Assembly (NCBI GenBank): GCA_029054535.1 | Contig: JAIDFC010000239.1 | Coordinates: forward strand, 1 to 5,566 | Reading direction: 5' to 3' | Source of the DNA: Rikenella sp. | GTDB lineage: Bacteria > Bacteroidota > Bacteroidia > Bacteroidales > Rikenellaceae | DNA: 5,566 bases | Part shown: one piece after another, positions 5,184-5,566 of the stretch | How positions within the stretch are numbered: the stretch's first letter is position 1 | Layout of the letters: the number at the start of each line of letters is the position of its first letter | Notes under the pieces: model-generated | Databases searched by the model: none | Told to the model about the DNA's origin: nothing | What the model saw: the letters and a program-made list of their open reading frames with translations, nothing else | Made by a program: the position numbers and the translations under genes

Positions 5184-5566
5184 ATGAATAGAGAGTGCGA
5201 TTTCCTGGTGATCGGTTCGGGCATCGGCGGGCTGAGCTATGCGTTGAAGGTGGCCGATCGCGGGCGGGTGTTGCTCGTTACGAAAAGTCGGTTGGACGAT
5301 ACCAATACGTATCATGCGCAGGGGGGGATTGCCAGCGTTACGTATGCGCCGGACGATTTCGAGCAGCATATCGAGGATACGATGGTATGCGGCTCGCATA
5401 AGAATAATCGGGAGGTGGTGGAGCTGGTGGTGCGGAACGCGCCGCGGCAGATCGAACAATTGATAGCCTGGGGGGTGGACTTCGACCGCACGGCGGACGA
5501 TCCGACGCGGTACGAGTTGGCGCGCGAGGGGGGGCATCGGCAGCATCGCATCTTGCACCATAAGGA
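5184..5566 (+). CDS. nadB: L-aspartate oxidase NadB, N-terminal part (cut by window edge)
   Basis: FAD-dependent oxidation of L-aspartate to iminoaspartate, the first step of de novo NAD synthesis; NadA then makes quinolinate. Anaerobically, fumarate can serve as electron acceptor (family knowledge). The 127 complete codons present are roughly the first quarter of a normal NadB of about 520-540 residues. The Rossmann dinucleotide motif G11-S-G-I-G-G16-L follows the first strand. NTYHAQGGIA (41-50) is the second FAD-contact motif. GVDFD lies at 97-101. REGGHRQHRILHHK (114-127) contains Glu115, which matches the EGGH glutamate that separates aspartate oxidases from succinate dehydrogenase/fumarate reductase flavoproteins (Gln there). 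ATG 5184 places the Rossmann motif at the usual distance. No Shine-Dalgarno site is seen. Codon choice favours G-ending codons (8 of 11 Val codons are GTG). The gene continues beyond the right edge. Confidence 0.93.
   Translation, partial: MNRECDFLVIGSGIGGLSYALKVADRGRVLLVTKSRLDDTNTYHAQGGIASVTYAPDDFEQHIEDTMVCGSHKNNREVVELVVRNAPRQIEQLIAWGVDFDRTADDPTRYELAREGGHRQHRILHHK

Noticed and set aside
5076..5561. Upstream extension of the RseC-like frame
   Set aside because: It runs through the intergenic promoter region and antisense to nadB; the family N-terminus begins at 5075.

Overview
The window holds most of a bacterial Rnf operon (ion-translocating ferredoxin:NAD+ oxidoreductase) on the minus strand. 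Diverging from its head on the plus strand is the 5' end of nadB (L-aspartate oxidase). I see no phage, IS, CRISPR, tRNA or rRNA sequence. The organism is most likely a GC-rich member of the Bacteroidota, perhaps an Alistipes-like Bacteroidales. This rests on four points: the gene order RseC-like / rnfB-C-D-G-E with rnfA expected next; the long multi-cluster RnfB; a perfect TAnnTTTG -7 box upstream of the operon; and A-rich leaders rather than Shine-Dalgarno sites before most genes. The genus is a guess.

Layout, right to left as transcribed on the minus strand: RseC/SoxR-reducing-system family protein (5075-4644), rnfB (4633-3719), rnfC (3726-2383, overlapping rnfB by 8 nt), rnfD (2356-1352), rnfG (1345-620), rnfE (617-24). 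Then 23 nt run to the window edge, where rnfA is expected just outside. All gaps are 26 nt or less, so the six genes look like one transcript. A 108-bp intergenic region (5076-5183) separates this operon from nadB (5184 to beyond the right edge, plus strand, truncated by the window).

Function, from family knowledge: RnfB takes electrons from reduced ferredoxin and passes them through its iron-sulfur clusters to the membrane subunits. RnfA/E form the membrane core with an Fe-S centre, RnfD and RnfG carry covalently bound FMN, and RnfC carries FMN plus two [4Fe-4S] clusters and reduces NAD+. The reaction is coupled to Na+ or H+ export. The RseC-like protein is a small membrane protein often encoded with Rnf/Rsx genes. 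NadB oxidises L-aspartate to iminoaspartate at the start of NAD synthesis, so the two divergent units make and use the same cofactor.

No undescribed system is evident. The points most worth a second look are the non-canonical flavinylation site in RnfG together with a second SGAT motif in its tail, strong Shine-Dalgarno sequences embedded in the 3' ends of rnfB and rnfG, long G-tracts inside conserved glycine motifs, and surplus cysteines in RnfB.
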